A stretch of DNA of 64,000 nt from NCBI RefSeq assembly GCF_006912135.1, contig NZ_VIRS01000032.1, positions 1 through 64,000 on the forward strand, written 5' to 3'. The stretch is from Cryptosporangium phraense. GTDB lineage: Bacteria > Actinomycetota > Actinomycetes > Mycobacteriales > Cryptosporangiaceae. The position numbers were made by a program, and so were the translations under genes. Position 1 is the stretch's first letter. Each line of letters begins with the position of its first letter. Below, piece by piece: positions 19,848-28,306 of this stretch. The notes beneath the pieces are model-generated. The model saw only the letters and a list, made by a program, of their open reading frames with translations. It was not told where the DNA came from and did no database searches.

Positions 19848-20619
19848 CCGCGGCCGGCCCTCGCTTCTTGGCCGCCTGGATCTCCGCGTAGACGTGGGCG
19901 CGGAGCTCGGTGAAGCGCGGGTCCCGGCGGGTCGTGAGCTGGTCCCGCTCCGGCGGCAGATCGACGGTCAGCGTCTCCTGCACCACGGTGGGCGACGCCG
20001 ACAGCACGACGACCCGTTCGCCGAGGTAGACGGCCTCGTCGATGTCGTGGGTGACGAACAGGATCGTCACCCCGAACTTCTGCCAGATCGAGCGGATCAG
20101 GTCCTCCAGGTCGGCCCGGGTCTGCGCGTCGACCGCCGCGAACGGCTCGTCCATCAGCAGCACCGACGGCTGGTACGCGACCGCCCGGGCGATCGCGACC
20201 CGCTGCTGCATGCCGCCGGAGAGCTGCCAGGGGTAGGCGTCACCGCGGTCGGCCAGGCCGACCGCGGTGAGCGCCTCCTCGACGAGGGCGGCCCGCCGCG
20301 CCTTCTTCACCTTCTTCTCGCGCAGCGGCAGGTCGACGTTGCGCCGCACGGTGAGCCAGGGGAACAGGCTCCGTCCGTACTCCTGGAAGACGACGGCCAG
20401 GTCGGCCGGCGGGCCGGTGACCGGCGTCCCGGAGAGCGTCACGCTGCCGCCGGTCGGCCGTAACAGCCCGGCGGCGCACTTGAGCAGCGTGGTCTTCCCG
20501 CACCCGGACGGCCCGACCAGACAGACCAGCTCGCCGGCCTCGAGCGCGACCGACACGTCCCGGATCGCCTCGACGTCCCCGTAGGTCTTCCGCAGGCCGG
20601 TGATCTCCAGCAGCGTCAC
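19837..20619 (-). CDS. NitT/TauT-type ABC transporter ATP-binding protein
   Basis: A 260-aa cytoplasmic ATPase (SsuB/TauB/NrtD-like) that powers import by the two permeases upstream. Walker A GPSGCGKTT (36-44), Q-loop FQEYGRSLFPW (about 78-88), signature LSGGMQQR (133-140), Walker B LLMDEPF (D157, E158) and switch His in FVTHDIDEA are all present. The start GTG overlaps the stop of the permease gene by four bases, so the operon runs binding protein, permease, permease, ATPase. An insertion rich in Lys/Arg (EKKVKKARRAA, about 101-111) is mildly unusual. Confidence 0.93.
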   Translation of the reverse strand: MTLLEITGLRKTYGDVEAIRDVSVALEAGELVCLVGPSGCGKTTLLKCAAGLLRPTGGSVTLSGTPVTGPPADLAVVFQEYGRSLFPWLTVRRNVDLPLREKKVKKARRAALVEEALTAVGLADRGDAYPWQLSGGMQQRVAIARAVAYQPSVLLMDEPFAAVDAQTRADLEDLIRSIWQKFGVTILFVTHDIDEAVYLGERVVVLSASPTVVQETLTVDLPPERDQLTTRRDPRFTELRAHVYAEIQAAKKRGPAAVTG

Positions 20620-21380
20620 TGCGCACCTCTCCCGGATCGGCGGAGCCCGAAGTACCACCGCAGGACCACTCGTTCGGCCAGGCCGAAGAGCCCGGCGAGC
20701 ACCACGCCGAGCAGGCCGAGCAGGATGATGCCGGTCCACATCTCGGGGATCGCGTAGCTTCGCTGGAACTGGACGATCGTGAACCCGAGCCCGCTGGAGG
20801 CCGCGAACATCTCGCTGATCACCATGAGGATGATCGCGATCGCCAGCGCCTGACGCAGGCCGGTCATGATCTGCGGGCTGGCCCCGCGGAGCACCAGCGT
20901 GCGCAGCCGGGTCAGCCGCCCGATCCGGTACGCCCGGCAGACCTCGCCGAGCACCGGGTCGACGGCCCGGACGCCCTCGATCGTGTTGAGCAGCACCGGC
21001 CAGACGCACCCGAACCCGATCACGGTGATCTTCATCGTGTCGTCGATACCGGCGAACAGCATCACGACCGGGACGAGCACCGGCGGCGGCACCGCCCGCA
21101 GGAACTCCAGCACCGGTTCGGTGTAGGCGCGCAGCCGGGCCGACGACCCGATCGCGAGCCCGAGAAGCACCCCGGCGACGCCGGCGATCGCGAAACCGAC
21201 GAGCAGCCGCACGACGCTCGGGACGACGTCGGCTCGGATCGTCGGCCAGGTCCACGTCGGACCGAAGGCCTTCGCGACCGCCGGAGGCGTCGGCAGGAAG
21301 AAGTTCCGGCCGCCGGCCGAGGCGGCCCACCACACGCCGATCAGGACGATCGGCAGCAGGAACCAGCGGACCACCCTCAC
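20616..21380 (-). CDS. ABC transporter permease, second subunit (NitT/TauT type)
   Basis: A 254-aa inner-membrane permease with six predicted helices of the BPD_transp_1 fold. The cytoplasmic coupling motif (VCRAYRIGRLTRLRTLVLRGASPQIMTG split around 155-180) contacts the ATPase. Start GTG 21380 overlaps the upstream permease stop as GTGA. The usual sulfonate/taurine importers have a single permease gene forming a homodimer; here two different permeases probably form a heterodimer. Confidence 0.9.
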   Translation of the reverse strand: MRVVRWFLLPIVLIGVWWAASAGGRNFFLPTPPAVAKAFGPTWTWPTIRADVVPSVVRLLVGFAIAGVAGVLLGLAIGSSARLRAYTEPVLEFLRAVPPPVLVPVVMLFAGIDDTMKITVIGFGCVWPVLLNTIEGVRAVDPVLGEVCRAYRIGRLTRLRTLVLRGASPQIMTGLRQALAIAIILMVISEMFAASSGLGFTIVQFQRSYAIPEMWTGIILLGLLGVVLAGLFGLAERVVLRWYFGLRRSGRGAQ

Positions 21381-22144
21381 ACCGGCACCTCCCGGCGGAC
21401 GGACGCGTGCCAGCACAGCAGCCGGCGCTCACCGGTCCGCACGCCGACGTTGACCAGGACGCCGAGCACGCCGGTGGTGAACACCAGCGCGTACACCAGC
21501 GCCGGTTCGGTGCCCGAGCGGGCGACCGCGATCTGCTGACCGAGGCCGGGCGCGCCGATGACCAGCTCGGCGGTCACCGCGAGGATCAGCGCGACCGCCG
21601 CCCCGAGCCGGACCCCGGTGAGCACGTACGGCAGGGCCGACGGCCAGGTCACGTGCCGGATCCGGCCCCAGCGGCCGAACCGGAACGACCGGGCGGTCTC
21701 GTCCGCGACCGGGTCGACGTCGGCCACCCCGGCCAGCACCTGCACGTAGATCTGCCAGAACGCCGCGTAGACGACGAGCAGCAGCGTCGACCCCAGGCCC
21801 GTGCCGTAGACGATGACCGCGAGCGGGATCAGCGCGACCGACGGGATCGGCCGCAGGAACTCCACGCTGGACGTGGTGAACGCGCGGACCGCGGGCACCA
21901 GCGCGAGCGCGAAGCCGAGCCCGATCGCCGCCGCGGCCGCGATCAGCAGGCCCAGCAACCAGGCCCAGACCGTGTCGCCGATCGCCGACCAGTACTCGCC
22001 CGTCCCGGCCTCCCGGACCAGGACCCGGAAGACCGAGGACACCGGCGGCAGATCGGTCGACGACACGAGGCCGGCCCGGGGCACCGCCTCCCACACCGCC
22101 AGCGCGATCAGGGCACCGGCCACGGGACGCCAGTCAGCTCGCAT
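21377..22144 (-). CDS. ABC transporter permease, first subunit (NitT/TauT type)
   Basis: A 255-aa polytopic permease, homologous in architecture to the next gene. The coupling loop DETARSFRFGRWGRIRHV (about 145-163) is visible, as is the conserved GLGQQIAVARS end of the permease core. Its start overlaps the 3' end of the binding-protein gene by 11 bases. Together with its sister permease it should form the membrane channel. Confidence 0.9.
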   Translation of the reverse strand: MRADWRPVAGALIALAVWEAVPRAGLVSSTDLPPVSSVFRVLVREAGTGEYWSAIGDTVWAWLLGLLIAAAAAIGLGFALALVPAVRAFTTSSVEFLRPIPSVALIPLAVIVYGTGLGSTLLLVVYAAFWQIYVQVLAGVADVDPVADETARSFRFGRWGRIRHVTWPSALPYVLTGVRLGAAVALILAVTAELVIGAPGLGQQIAVARSGTEPALVYALVFTTGVLGVLVNVGVRTGERRLLCWHASVRREVPV

Positions 22145-23096
22145 AGAGCGCGGTCAAGTCGGGCGTCTTGGAGAGCACCTTGTCGTCGGTCGCGAGCCGG
22201 GCCACGGTCGCCACCGACGTCCGGTTGATCTCGGCCGGCCACTTCGGGAGCGTCAGCTTCGGCGCGAGGTCCGCGCTGATCTTCGTGTACTGGCTCAGAA
22301 TCTGCCGGACCTCGTCCGGGTGGGCGTCGGCGTAGGCGTTCGACTCCCGGATCGCCTCGACGAAGCGGGCGACCAGGCCCTTGTCGGACTTCAGCAGCTT
22401 CTCGTTCACGAACCAGCCGGCCACCGACAGGTTCGGCGCGACGTCCACGAACGTCGAGGTCAGCACCCGGGCGCCGGCCGCCAGCACCTGGGACAGCTGC
22501 GGCTCCACGATGAACTCGGCGTCGACCCGGCCGCCGGCCAGCGCGGCCGGCATGTCGGGGAACGGGAGCTCGACGAACTTGATCGAGCCCGGGTTCCCGC
22601 CGGCCTTGCGCACCGAGGCGCGGACCGAGGTGTCGCCGATGTTCTTCAGCGTGTTGACCGCGACCCGCTTGCCGGCCAGGTCCTTCGCCGTCTGGGCCGG
22701 GCTGCCCTTTCCGACGACGATCGCCCCGAAGTCCTTCCCCTGGACGCCGGTGCTGGAGACGCCGTTCGCGACGACGGTGAGCGGGAGGCCCTTGTCGCGG
22801 GCCAGCAGCAACGACGTGAAGTTCGAGAACCCGACCTGGTACTCGCCCGACATCACGCTCGGCACGATGGCGGCGCCACCGGCCGCGGTCTTCAGCGTCA
22901 GGTCGATGTGCCGCTTCGTGAAGAAGCCTTTCTGCTTCCCGAGGTAGATCGGAGCGACGTCGACGATCGGGATCGTGCCGACGGTCAGCTGGGCGTTGCC
23001 GCCCTGGGTCTTGACGTCGGGGCCGGACGATCCGCCGCATCCGGCCAGGGCGAGAGCCAGCGTGGCGGCAGCGATGCTCGCCAGTGCACGGCGCAT
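22134..23096 (-). CDS. Lipoprotein solute-binding protein of NitT/TauT ABC importer
   Basis: A 320-aa extracytoplasmic lipoprotein. The signal peptide ends in the lipobox LALAGC with Cys20 as lipidation site. The mature domain is an NMT1/THI5-like periplasmic-binding fold (VGTIPIVDVAPIYLGKQKG; AGKRVAVNTLKN). Related proteins bind aliphatic sulfonates, nitrate, taurine, riboflavin or pyrimidine precursors; the ligand here is not evident. No sulfonate monooxygenase genes are adjacent, only an amidase and a VOC protein beyond the operon end. It is the first gene of the four-gene unit. Confidence 0.92.
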   Translation of the reverse strand: MRRALASIAAATLALALAGCGGSSGPDVKTQGGNAQLTVGTIPIVDVAPIYLGKQKGFFTKRHIDLTLKTAAGGAAIVPSVMSGEYQVGFSNFTSLLLARDKGLPLTVVANGVSSTGVQGKDFGAIVVGKGSPAQTAKDLAGKRVAVNTLKNIGDTSVRASVRKAGGNPGSIKFVELPFPDMPAALAGGRVDAEFIVEPQLSQVLAAGARVLTSTFVDVAPNLSVAGWFVNEKLLKSDKGLVARFVEAIRESNAYADAHPDEVRQILSQYTKISADLAPKLTLPKWPAEINRTSVATVARLATDDKVLSKTPDLTALYAS

Positions 23097-23144
23097 GGAG
23101 GCTCCAAGGGGGTGAGCGTGCGCGGTGAGAAGGGGTCGAACTTA

Positions 23145-23199
23145 TTGACGGGGGTCGAGCTCCGTCAACGGCGCGATTTTGTTAGCTGCATTGTTAACA
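23145..23199. promoter_or_regulatory. Inverted repeats in the binding-protein/lipoprotein intergenic region
   Basis: The 273-base divergent spacer 23097-23369 is AT-richer than its surroundings. It holds TTGACGG (23145-23151) facing CCGTCAA (23162-23168) and the 8-base palindrome TGTTAACA (23192-23199). Either could be an operator for the ABC importer, whose gene starts 50-100 bases away. No regulator gene is adjacent. Confidence 0.35.
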
Positions 23200-23369
23200 G
23201 TCTGCGCGGGTGAGTGGGTGGTCTTCGCGATAAATGGGGTTGGGTTAGCGGGTTTGGTCGCCAAGTTGTGAACAATCCGAGACCCGTGAACCCGTTGACA
23301 CGGGCGGCCCGTGTGTCAGCCAGGTGTGTCCGGCGCCGTTCCTACCCGTCGATCAGGGAGAGACAGGAC

Positions 23370-23720
23370 ATGAGCAGACGGTGGATCGTTCTCGTCGGAC
23401 TGGCGCTGGTGAGCGCGTGCGGCACCGCGGACCCGGCGCCGACCGCCGGGAGTCCGTCGCAATCAGCGGCGGCGTCGGGCGACCAGCTCTGCGGTCATCT
23501 CGAACAGATCGAACCGCAGGTCGCCGCGGCGACGAGCCCGTCGGACGCGCGGACGATCGTGTCGATCCAGGTCGCGACGATCGCCAGCAGCAACCCCGGC
23601 CTGCGCGACGCGATCGCCACGCAACTGGACACGCTCACGACGAAGAGCTGCCCGCAGACCCGCCAGGCGATCCTGGCCAAGGTCGGAGCGGACAGCTTCG
23701 CCGACGTCGTGAAGGAGTAG
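23370..23720 (+). CDS. Small secreted lipoprotein of unknown function
   Basis: A 116-aa protein with a short signal peptide ending in the lipobox LVSAC (Cys17), a Ser/Ala/Pro linker and a small helical domain with two further Cys (in LCGHLEQ and SCPQTRQ) that may form a disulfide. The start ATG follows AGGGAGAGACAGG. It converges with the DoxX gene, four bases apart. I do not recognise a family. Confidence 0.7.
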   Translation: MSRRWIVLVGLALVSACGTADPAPTAGSPSQSAAASGDQLCGHLEQIEPQVAAATSPSDARTIVSIQVATIASSNPGLRDAIATQLDTLTTKSCPQTRQAILAKVGADSFADVVKE

Positions 23721-23724
23721 AGCT

Positions 23725-24150
23725 CTACTTCTTCCGGCTGGTCAGGCTCTCCAGCACCAGGCCGGCGCCGATTCCGAACATCCACACGTCCTTGGCGATC
23801 GGCGTCCCGGCCTGGGTGGGCCGGATGCTGCCTTCCTCGCGCAGCCCGGGCGTCTTCAGGTACAGCCCGAGCAGGCCACCGGCGAACGCGGCCAGCCCGG
23901 CCCCGGCGACCGCGGCCGGGACGATCGGCACCAGCAGCGCGGTGCCGAGCGCGATCTCCGCGGTGGAGAGGTACTTCGCGAACTGCTTCGGCTCGATCCC
24001 GGCGAGGAACGGGTAGGTGCCCGCCGCCATCCCGTGCATCCCGGCGGCCGCCTCTTCGTCGGCGTTCCGCTTGGACAGGCCGGAGTTCAGGATGTACGCG
24101 CCCGTGGCCAGGCGCGGAGGCAGCTGGCTGAGCCGACCGAGGAACCGCAT
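23725..24150 (-). CDS. DoxX-family membrane protein
   Basis: A 141-aa protein with about four helices and the DoxX-type pattern (PRLATGAYILNSGLSK near the start; GTALLVPIVPAAVAGAGL mid-protein). DoxX relatives in mycobacteria act with superoxide dismutase and thiol homeostasis; this copy has no such neighbours. The start follows a good AGGAG site. The next gene upstream is the disulfide flavoprotein, 46 bases away on the same strand, so co-transcription is possible. Confidence 0.85.
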   Translation of the reverse strand: MRFLGRLSQLPPRLATGAYILNSGLSKRNADEEAAAGMHGMAAGTYPFLAGIEPKQFAKYLSTAEIALGTALLVPIVPAAVAGAGLAAFAGGLLGLYLKTPGLREEGSIRPTQAGTPIAKDVWMFGIGAGLVLESLTSRKK

Positions 24151-24196
24151 GGGGTACTCCTGTAGACGAGTTACCGGAATGTCCGAATCGTAGCCC

Positions 24197-25630
24197 TTAT
24201 TTCCCCCGGCGCTGCGAATCAATCGTCTCCAACAGACGCAGCCATACTTCGCTGATCGTCGGGTAGCTCGGCACCGCGTGCCAGAGCTCGCCCAGCGGGA
24301 CCTTCGCCTGGATCGCGACCGTGGCCGAGTGCACGAGCTCGGCGATGCCGGTGCCCACGAACGTGGCCCCGACCAGGCGGTCTCCGTCCAGCACCAGCTT
24401 GGCCCGGCCGGTGTAGTGGTCGCGCACCAGGTACGTGCCGGCCAGCGCGGCCATGTCGTACTCGGCGACCGACACGTCCAGCCCGGCGTCGCGGGCCTGG
24501 GCCTCGGTGAGGCCGGCCGAGCCCACCTCCGGGTCGGTGAACGTGACCTGGGGGACGATCGCGTGGTCGTGCTGCCGGGCGGCGTTCCCGGCGGCCCGGT
24601 CGGCGATCACGTCGCCGGCGATGCGGGCCTGGTACTTGCCCATGTGGGTGAGCAGCGCCTTGCCGTTCAGGTCGCCGACCACGTAGAGCCAGTCGATCCC
24701 CGGCACGGTCAGGTGCTCGTCCACGTCCACGAAGCCCTTCGGCTCCAGGCCGACGGTCTCGAGCCCGAGGTCGTCGCTGTTCGGCGTCCGGCCGGCGGCG
24801 ACGAGGATCTCGTCCGCCGTCACCGTCGATCCGTCGGAGAGGGTCACGGTCACCTCGCCGCCGTGGATCAGCCCCTCGCCGTTGTCGTTGACGACGGGCC
24901 GGGCGACGTCGGTCACGCGGGTCTTCGTGCGGACGGTGACGCCGGAGTCGGCGAAAGCGGCCGCGACGATCTCGCCCGCGAACGGCTCGTTCTTCGACAG
25001 CAGGCGCTCGGAGCCCTCGACGATCGTGACCTCTTCGGCACCCAGGCCGCGGAACCAGGTCGCGGCCTCGCAGGAGACGACGCCCCCGCCGACGATCACG
25101 ATCCGGCGAGGGATCTCGTGCACGTTCGTGGCGTCGCGGGACGTCCACGGGCGGGCCTCGCGCAGCCCGTCGATCGGCGGGACGCTCGCGCGGGTGCCGG
25201 TGGCCAGGACGACCGCGTGCCGCGCGGTCAGGGTCCGGCCGTCGACGGTGACCGTCTTCTCGCCGGCCAGCCGGCCGCGGCCCCGGACGACGTCGATGCC
25301 GGCGCCGGTGGCCCAGTCGACCTGGGAAGTGTCGTCGTGGTGGTTGACGATCTTGTCGCGCCGGTCGAGCACGGCCTGGACGTCGAGCCGGGCGCCGGTG
25401 ACACCGTGGAGGTCGCGGCTGTTCGAGACGAGTTCGACCGGGCGGAGGAGTCCCTTGGACGGCATGCAGGCCCAGAATGAGCACTCGCCGCCGAGGAGTT
25501 CCTGTTCGACGATCACGGCTTCGAGGCCGGAGAACTGGGTCGCGTACTGCGCGGCAATTTCGCCGGGAGGGCCGCCGCCGATGACGATGACGTCCCACTC
25601 GGTCCGGTCCGGGTTCAGCTGAGCGCTCAC
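24197..25630 (-). CDS. FAD/NAD(P)-dependent disulfide oxidoreductase, atypical
   Basis: A 477-aa two-dinucleotide-fold flavoprotein of the dihydrolipoamide dehydrogenase/mercuric reductase group. FAD site VIVIGGGPPGEIAAQYA (about 14-30), redox pair C50-SFWA-C55, NAD(P) site IVIVGGGVVSCEAATWF (near 176-192) and LYVVGDLNG are clear. The C-terminal catalytic HAHPTxSE of lipoamide dehydrogenases is replaced by HAVPSYPTISE, with Tyr where the acid-base His should be, as in SthA- or MerA-like relatives. It is therefore unlikely to be the pyruvate-dehydrogenase E3; it may reduce another disulfide, quinone or metal. Confidence 0.87.
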   Translation of the reverse strand: MSAQLNPDRTEWDVIVIGGGPPGEIAAQYATQFSGLEAVIVEQELLGGECSFWACMPSKGLLRPVELVSNSRDLHGVTGARLDVQAVLDRRDKIVNHHDDTSQVDWATGAGIDVVRGRGRLAGEKTVTVDGRTLTARHAVVLATGTRASVPPIDGLREARPWTSRDATNVHEIPRRIVIVGGGVVSCEAATWFRGLGAEEVTIVEGSERLLSKNEPFAGEIVAAAFADSGVTVRTKTRVTDVARPVVNDNGEGLIHGGEVTVTLSDGSTVTADEILVAAGRTPNSDDLGLETVGLEPKGFVDVDEHLTVPGIDWLYVVGDLNGKALLTHMGKYQARIAGDVIADRAAGNAARQHDHAIVPQVTFTDPEVGSAGLTEAQARDAGLDVSVAEYDMAALAGTYLVRDHYTGRAKLVLDGDRLVGATFVGTGIAELVHSATVAIQAKVPLGELWHAVPSYPTISEVWLRLLETIDSQRRGK

Positions 25631-25730
25631 CGCCCCAGTCTGCCCGCCCCGTTCGGCCGCCGCTCCTCGGGCTCGCCGATAGAGCGCTCACGCCCGTGGA
25701 CCTGCTCATCCGCCGCCCGCGCACCGCCCT

Positions 25731-25760
25731 AGCGGGCCTTTGCCGCCAAAAGCCCGCTAT
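25731..25760 (-). other. Hairpin in flavoprotein-xylA spacer
   Basis: TAGCGGGC (25731-25738) pairs with GCCCGCTA (25753-25760). A related half-site TAGCCCGCAATCC follows at about 25781. The spacer 25631-25861 holds no gene I can support. This may be a secondary terminator of xylA or the flavoprotein's operator. Confidence 0.35.
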
Positions 25761-25811
25761 CCGGCGTGCTTTGACGTTGACTAGCCCGCAATCCGAAGAA
25801 CCGCGGACGGC

Positions 25812-25847
25812 GGCGGGCGTCGGAACCGGAAGGGACCGGCGCCCGCC
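25812..25847 (-). terminator. Hairpin terminator downstream of xylA
   Basis: A 12-bp stem, GGCGGGCGTCGG with CCGGCGCCCGCC (one G-T pair), loop of 12 bases, 14 bases after the xylA stop. No U-tract. Confidence 0.55.
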
Positions 25848-25861
25848 GGGCAGGCGTAGAT

Positions 25862-27049
25862 CTAACGGGCGTTCAGGATGTGCTCGATGGCGAGCTGGTC
25901 GAGGCGGACCGCGCCGGAGCCCTTGGCGGCGGCCGCGGCGACGTCGAAGTCCTCGAACGCGGAGCGGTCGGCAGCCAGGTCGGCGATCGACTCACCCTCG
26001 TTGAGGGTGGGCTGCGCGAGCCCGGTGACGCCGTGCTCGGAGAGCGCGGCCTGCACCTCGGGGTCGGCGCGGAAGGCCTGCGCGCGCTCCTTGAGCAGCA
26101 GGTACGTGCGCATGTTGGCGGCGGCGGAGTTCCAGACGCCGGTCAGGTCCTCGTTGCGGAAGGGCTTGTAGTCGAAGTGGCGGGGACCGTCGTAGGTGGG
26201 GCCGCCGCCGAGCGGGCCGTGCTCGAGCAGGTCGACCAGGAAGAACGCGTTGATCAGGTCGCCGTGACCGAACACCAGGTCCTGGTCGAACTTCGGGCCG
26301 TGCTGGCCGTTCAGGTCGATGTGGAACAGCTTGCCCTGCCAGAGGGCCTGGCTGATCGCGTCGACGAAGTTGAGGTTCGACATCTGCTCGTGGCCGACCT
26401 CGGGGTTGAGGCCGACGCGGTCGGCGTGCTGCAGCATCGAGATGAAGCCGAGCGCGTGGCCGACCGTGGGGAGCAGGATGTCGCCGCGGGGCTCGTTGGG
26501 CTTGGGCTCGATCGCGAACTTGAGGTCGTAGCCCTGGTCGAGCGAGTACTGGACGAGCGTGTCGATCGCCTCGGCGTAGCGGGAGAGCGCGGCGTGGACG
26601 TCCTTGGCCGCGTTCGTCTCCGAGCCCTCGCGGCCGCCCCAGCAGACGAACGTGCTCGCGCCGAGCTCGGCGGCCAGGTCGACCTGGCGCATCGTCTTGC
26701 GCAGCGCGTAGCGGCGCACGCTGCGGTCGTTGCTGGTGAACGCGCCGTCCTTGAACACCGGGTGGGTGAACAGGTTCGTGGTGGCCATCGGGACGACCAG
26801 GCCGGTCTCCTCGAGAGCCTTCTTGAAGCGCGCGATGTGGTTGGCGCGGGCGTCCTCGTCGGCCTCGAACGGGATGAGGTCGTTGTCGTGGAACGTGACG
26901 CCGTAGGCGCCGAGCTCGGCCAGCTTGTGCACGGACTCGACCGGATCGATCGGGGCGCGGGTCGCGTCGCCGAACGGGTCGCGGGCCTCCCAGCCGATGG
27001 TCCAGAGCCCGAACGTAAAGCGGTCAGCGGGGGTCGGCTGCGCTGCCAT
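25862..27049 (-). CDS. xylA: Xylose isomerase
   Basis: A 395-aa class I TIM-barrel enzyme converting D-xylose to D-xylulose (and D-glucose to fructose). Active-site residues coincide with those of Streptomyces enzymes: H54 and D57 in [10 protein letters not shown]181 and K183 in [10 protein letters not shown], and the metal site around [14 protein letters not shown]-terminal helical arm mediates tetramerisation. It is divergent from a ROK-family repressor across 75 bases. No xylulokinase gene is next to it, so xylB must be elsewhere or outside the window. Confidence 0.96.
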   Translation of the reverse strand: MAAQPTPADRFTFGLWTIGWEARDPFGDATRAPIDPVESVHKLAELGAYGVTFHDNDLIPFEADEDARANHIARFKKALEETGLVVPMATTNLFTHPVFKDGAFTSNDRSVRRYALRKTMRQVDLAAELGASTFVCWGGREGSETNAAKDVHAALSRYAEAIDTLVQYSLDQGYDLKFAIEPKPNEPRGDILLPTVGHALGFISMLQHADRVGLNPEVGHEQMSNLNFVDAISQALWQGKLFHIDLNGQHGPKFDQDLVFGHGDLINAFFLVDLLEHGPLGGGPTYDGPRHFDYKPFRNEDLTGVWNSAAANMRTYLLLKERAQAFRADPEVQAALSEHGVTGLAQPTLNEGESIADLAADRSAFEDFDVAAAAAKGSGAVRLDQLAIEHILNAR

Positions 27050-27083
27050 GATGCGTACCTCCGTGCGGTTCCGGTGATTAGTT

Positions 27084-27106
27084 CAGACCGTTAACATATC
27101 TGTCTG
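27084..27106. promoter_or_regulatory. Possible operator between xylA and ROK repressor
   Basis: CAGAC (27084-27088) and GTCTG (27102-27106) form a short inverted repeat around an AT-rich core that includes GTTAAC. Its position in the divergent promoter region suits a XylR-type ROK repressor. The arms are short. Confidence 0.35.
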
Positions 27107-27130
27107 CGGCCGGATTGGGGAGAGGTGCGG

Positions 27131-28306
27131 GTGGTGGAACTTCCTGGACCGGCACGTATCGGTTCGGTGCGGGCGCACAACCTGGCGCTCGTGTTGCGGG
27201 CGGTGGCCTCGGCGTCGTCGCCGGTCTCGCGGGCCGAGGTGGCGGCCGCGACCGGGCTGACCCGGGCCTCGGTGTCTGGCCTGGTCGACGCCCTGGTGGC
27301 CGGACGCCTGCTGCGTGAGACCGGTGCGCCGACCCGGACCGGCGTCGGTCGTCCGTCGACCGGTCTGGTGTTGGACGACGGTGGCCCGGCCGGGCTGGGC
27401 ATCGAGCTGAACGTCGACCATCTTGCCGCCTGCGTGGTCGATCTGAGCGGAGCCGTGCGGGTGCGGCGGGTCGTGTCGTCGTCGTTCCCGGTGGTGACGC
27501 TGGCTCAGGAGGCGGTGTCGGAGGCGCAGGAGCTCGGGCTGACGCTGTCCGGGGTCGCGCTGGCCGTGCCCGGGCTGGTGGACCCGGCGACCGGGGAGCT
27601 GCTGGTGACGCCGAACCTCGACGGCGGGGCGGGCGAGGTGCTGGCCCGGCTGGGCGCGCTGCAGAGCGTCCCGCTGGCGGTGGAGAACGAGGCGACGCTG
27701 GCCGCGCGGGCCGAGCAGCGGGCTCTCGGGGCCGCCGCGCCGCGGTCGTTCCTGCAGGTCTCGGGTGAGGTCGGCATCGGGGCCGGGCTGGTGCTCGACG
27801 GGCAGGTGTACCGCGGCCGGCACGGGTGGAGCGGTGAGCTCGGGCACGTGACCGTGCGGCCGGGCGGGCGGCCGTGCGCGTGCGGCAGCGACGGGTGCCT
27901 GGAGCAGTACGCGGGGCTGCGGGCGATCGCCCGGGCGGCCGGGTCGGCGGACGTTGCCGGGCGGGCTGCGGCGGGGTCGGCGGACATCGCCGGGCGGGCC
28001 GCGGCCGGGGACGCGTCGATGCTGGCCGCGCTGGCCGACGCCGGGGAGGCGCTGGGGCTGGCGCTGGCCGGGGCGTTGAACCTGCTGGACCTGGACGCGG
28101 TGGTGCTGGGCGGGGCGCACGCCGAGCTGGCGCCGTGGCTGGTGGGTCCGATCGAGGCTCAGCTGGAACGGCGGCTGGTGGGGGCGGCGGTGTCCCGGCC
28201 GGTGGTGCGGGCGTCGGTGCTCGGGGTGGACGCGGCGGCGTTGGGGGCGGCGTGGTCGGTGCTGGATCGGGTGCTGGAGGATCCGGCGGGGTGGCTCAGT
28301 TCTTGA
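27131..28306 (+). CDS. xylR: ROK-family transcriptional repressor (XylR-like)
   Basis: A regulator of about 391 aa: N-terminal MarR-like winged helix (about 15-70; AEVAAATGLTRASVSGLVDAL) and a ROK sugar-binding domain. The zinc motif CACGSDGCLE and the GELGHVTVRPGGRPC segment are intact. It is expected to repress xylA until xylose or a related sugar binds. GTGs at 27125, 27131 and 27134 are all possible starts; GGGGAGAGG best fits the later two. An in-frame duplication, GSADVAGRAAAGSADIAGR, lies near residue 275. Its 3' end overlaps the convergent TetR gene by 11 bases. Confidence 0.88.
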   Translation: MVELPGPARIGSVRAHNLALVLRAVASASSPVSRAEVAAATGLTRASVSGLVDALVAGRLLRETGAPTRTGVGRPSTGLVLDDGGPAGLGIELNVDHLAACVVDLSGAVRVRRVVSSSFPVVTLAQEAVSEAQELGLTLSGVALAVPGLVDPATGELLVTPNLDGGAGEVLARLGALQSVPLAVENEATLAARAEQRALGAAAPRSFLQVSGEVGIGAGLVLDGQVYRGRHGWSGELGHVTVRPGGRPCACGSDGCLEQYAGLRAIARAAGSADVAGRAAAGSADIAGRAAAGDASMLAALADAGEALGLALAGALNLLDLDAVVLGGAHAELAPWLVGPIEAQLERRLVGAAVSRPVVRASVLGVDAAALGAAWSVLDRVLEDPAGWLSS

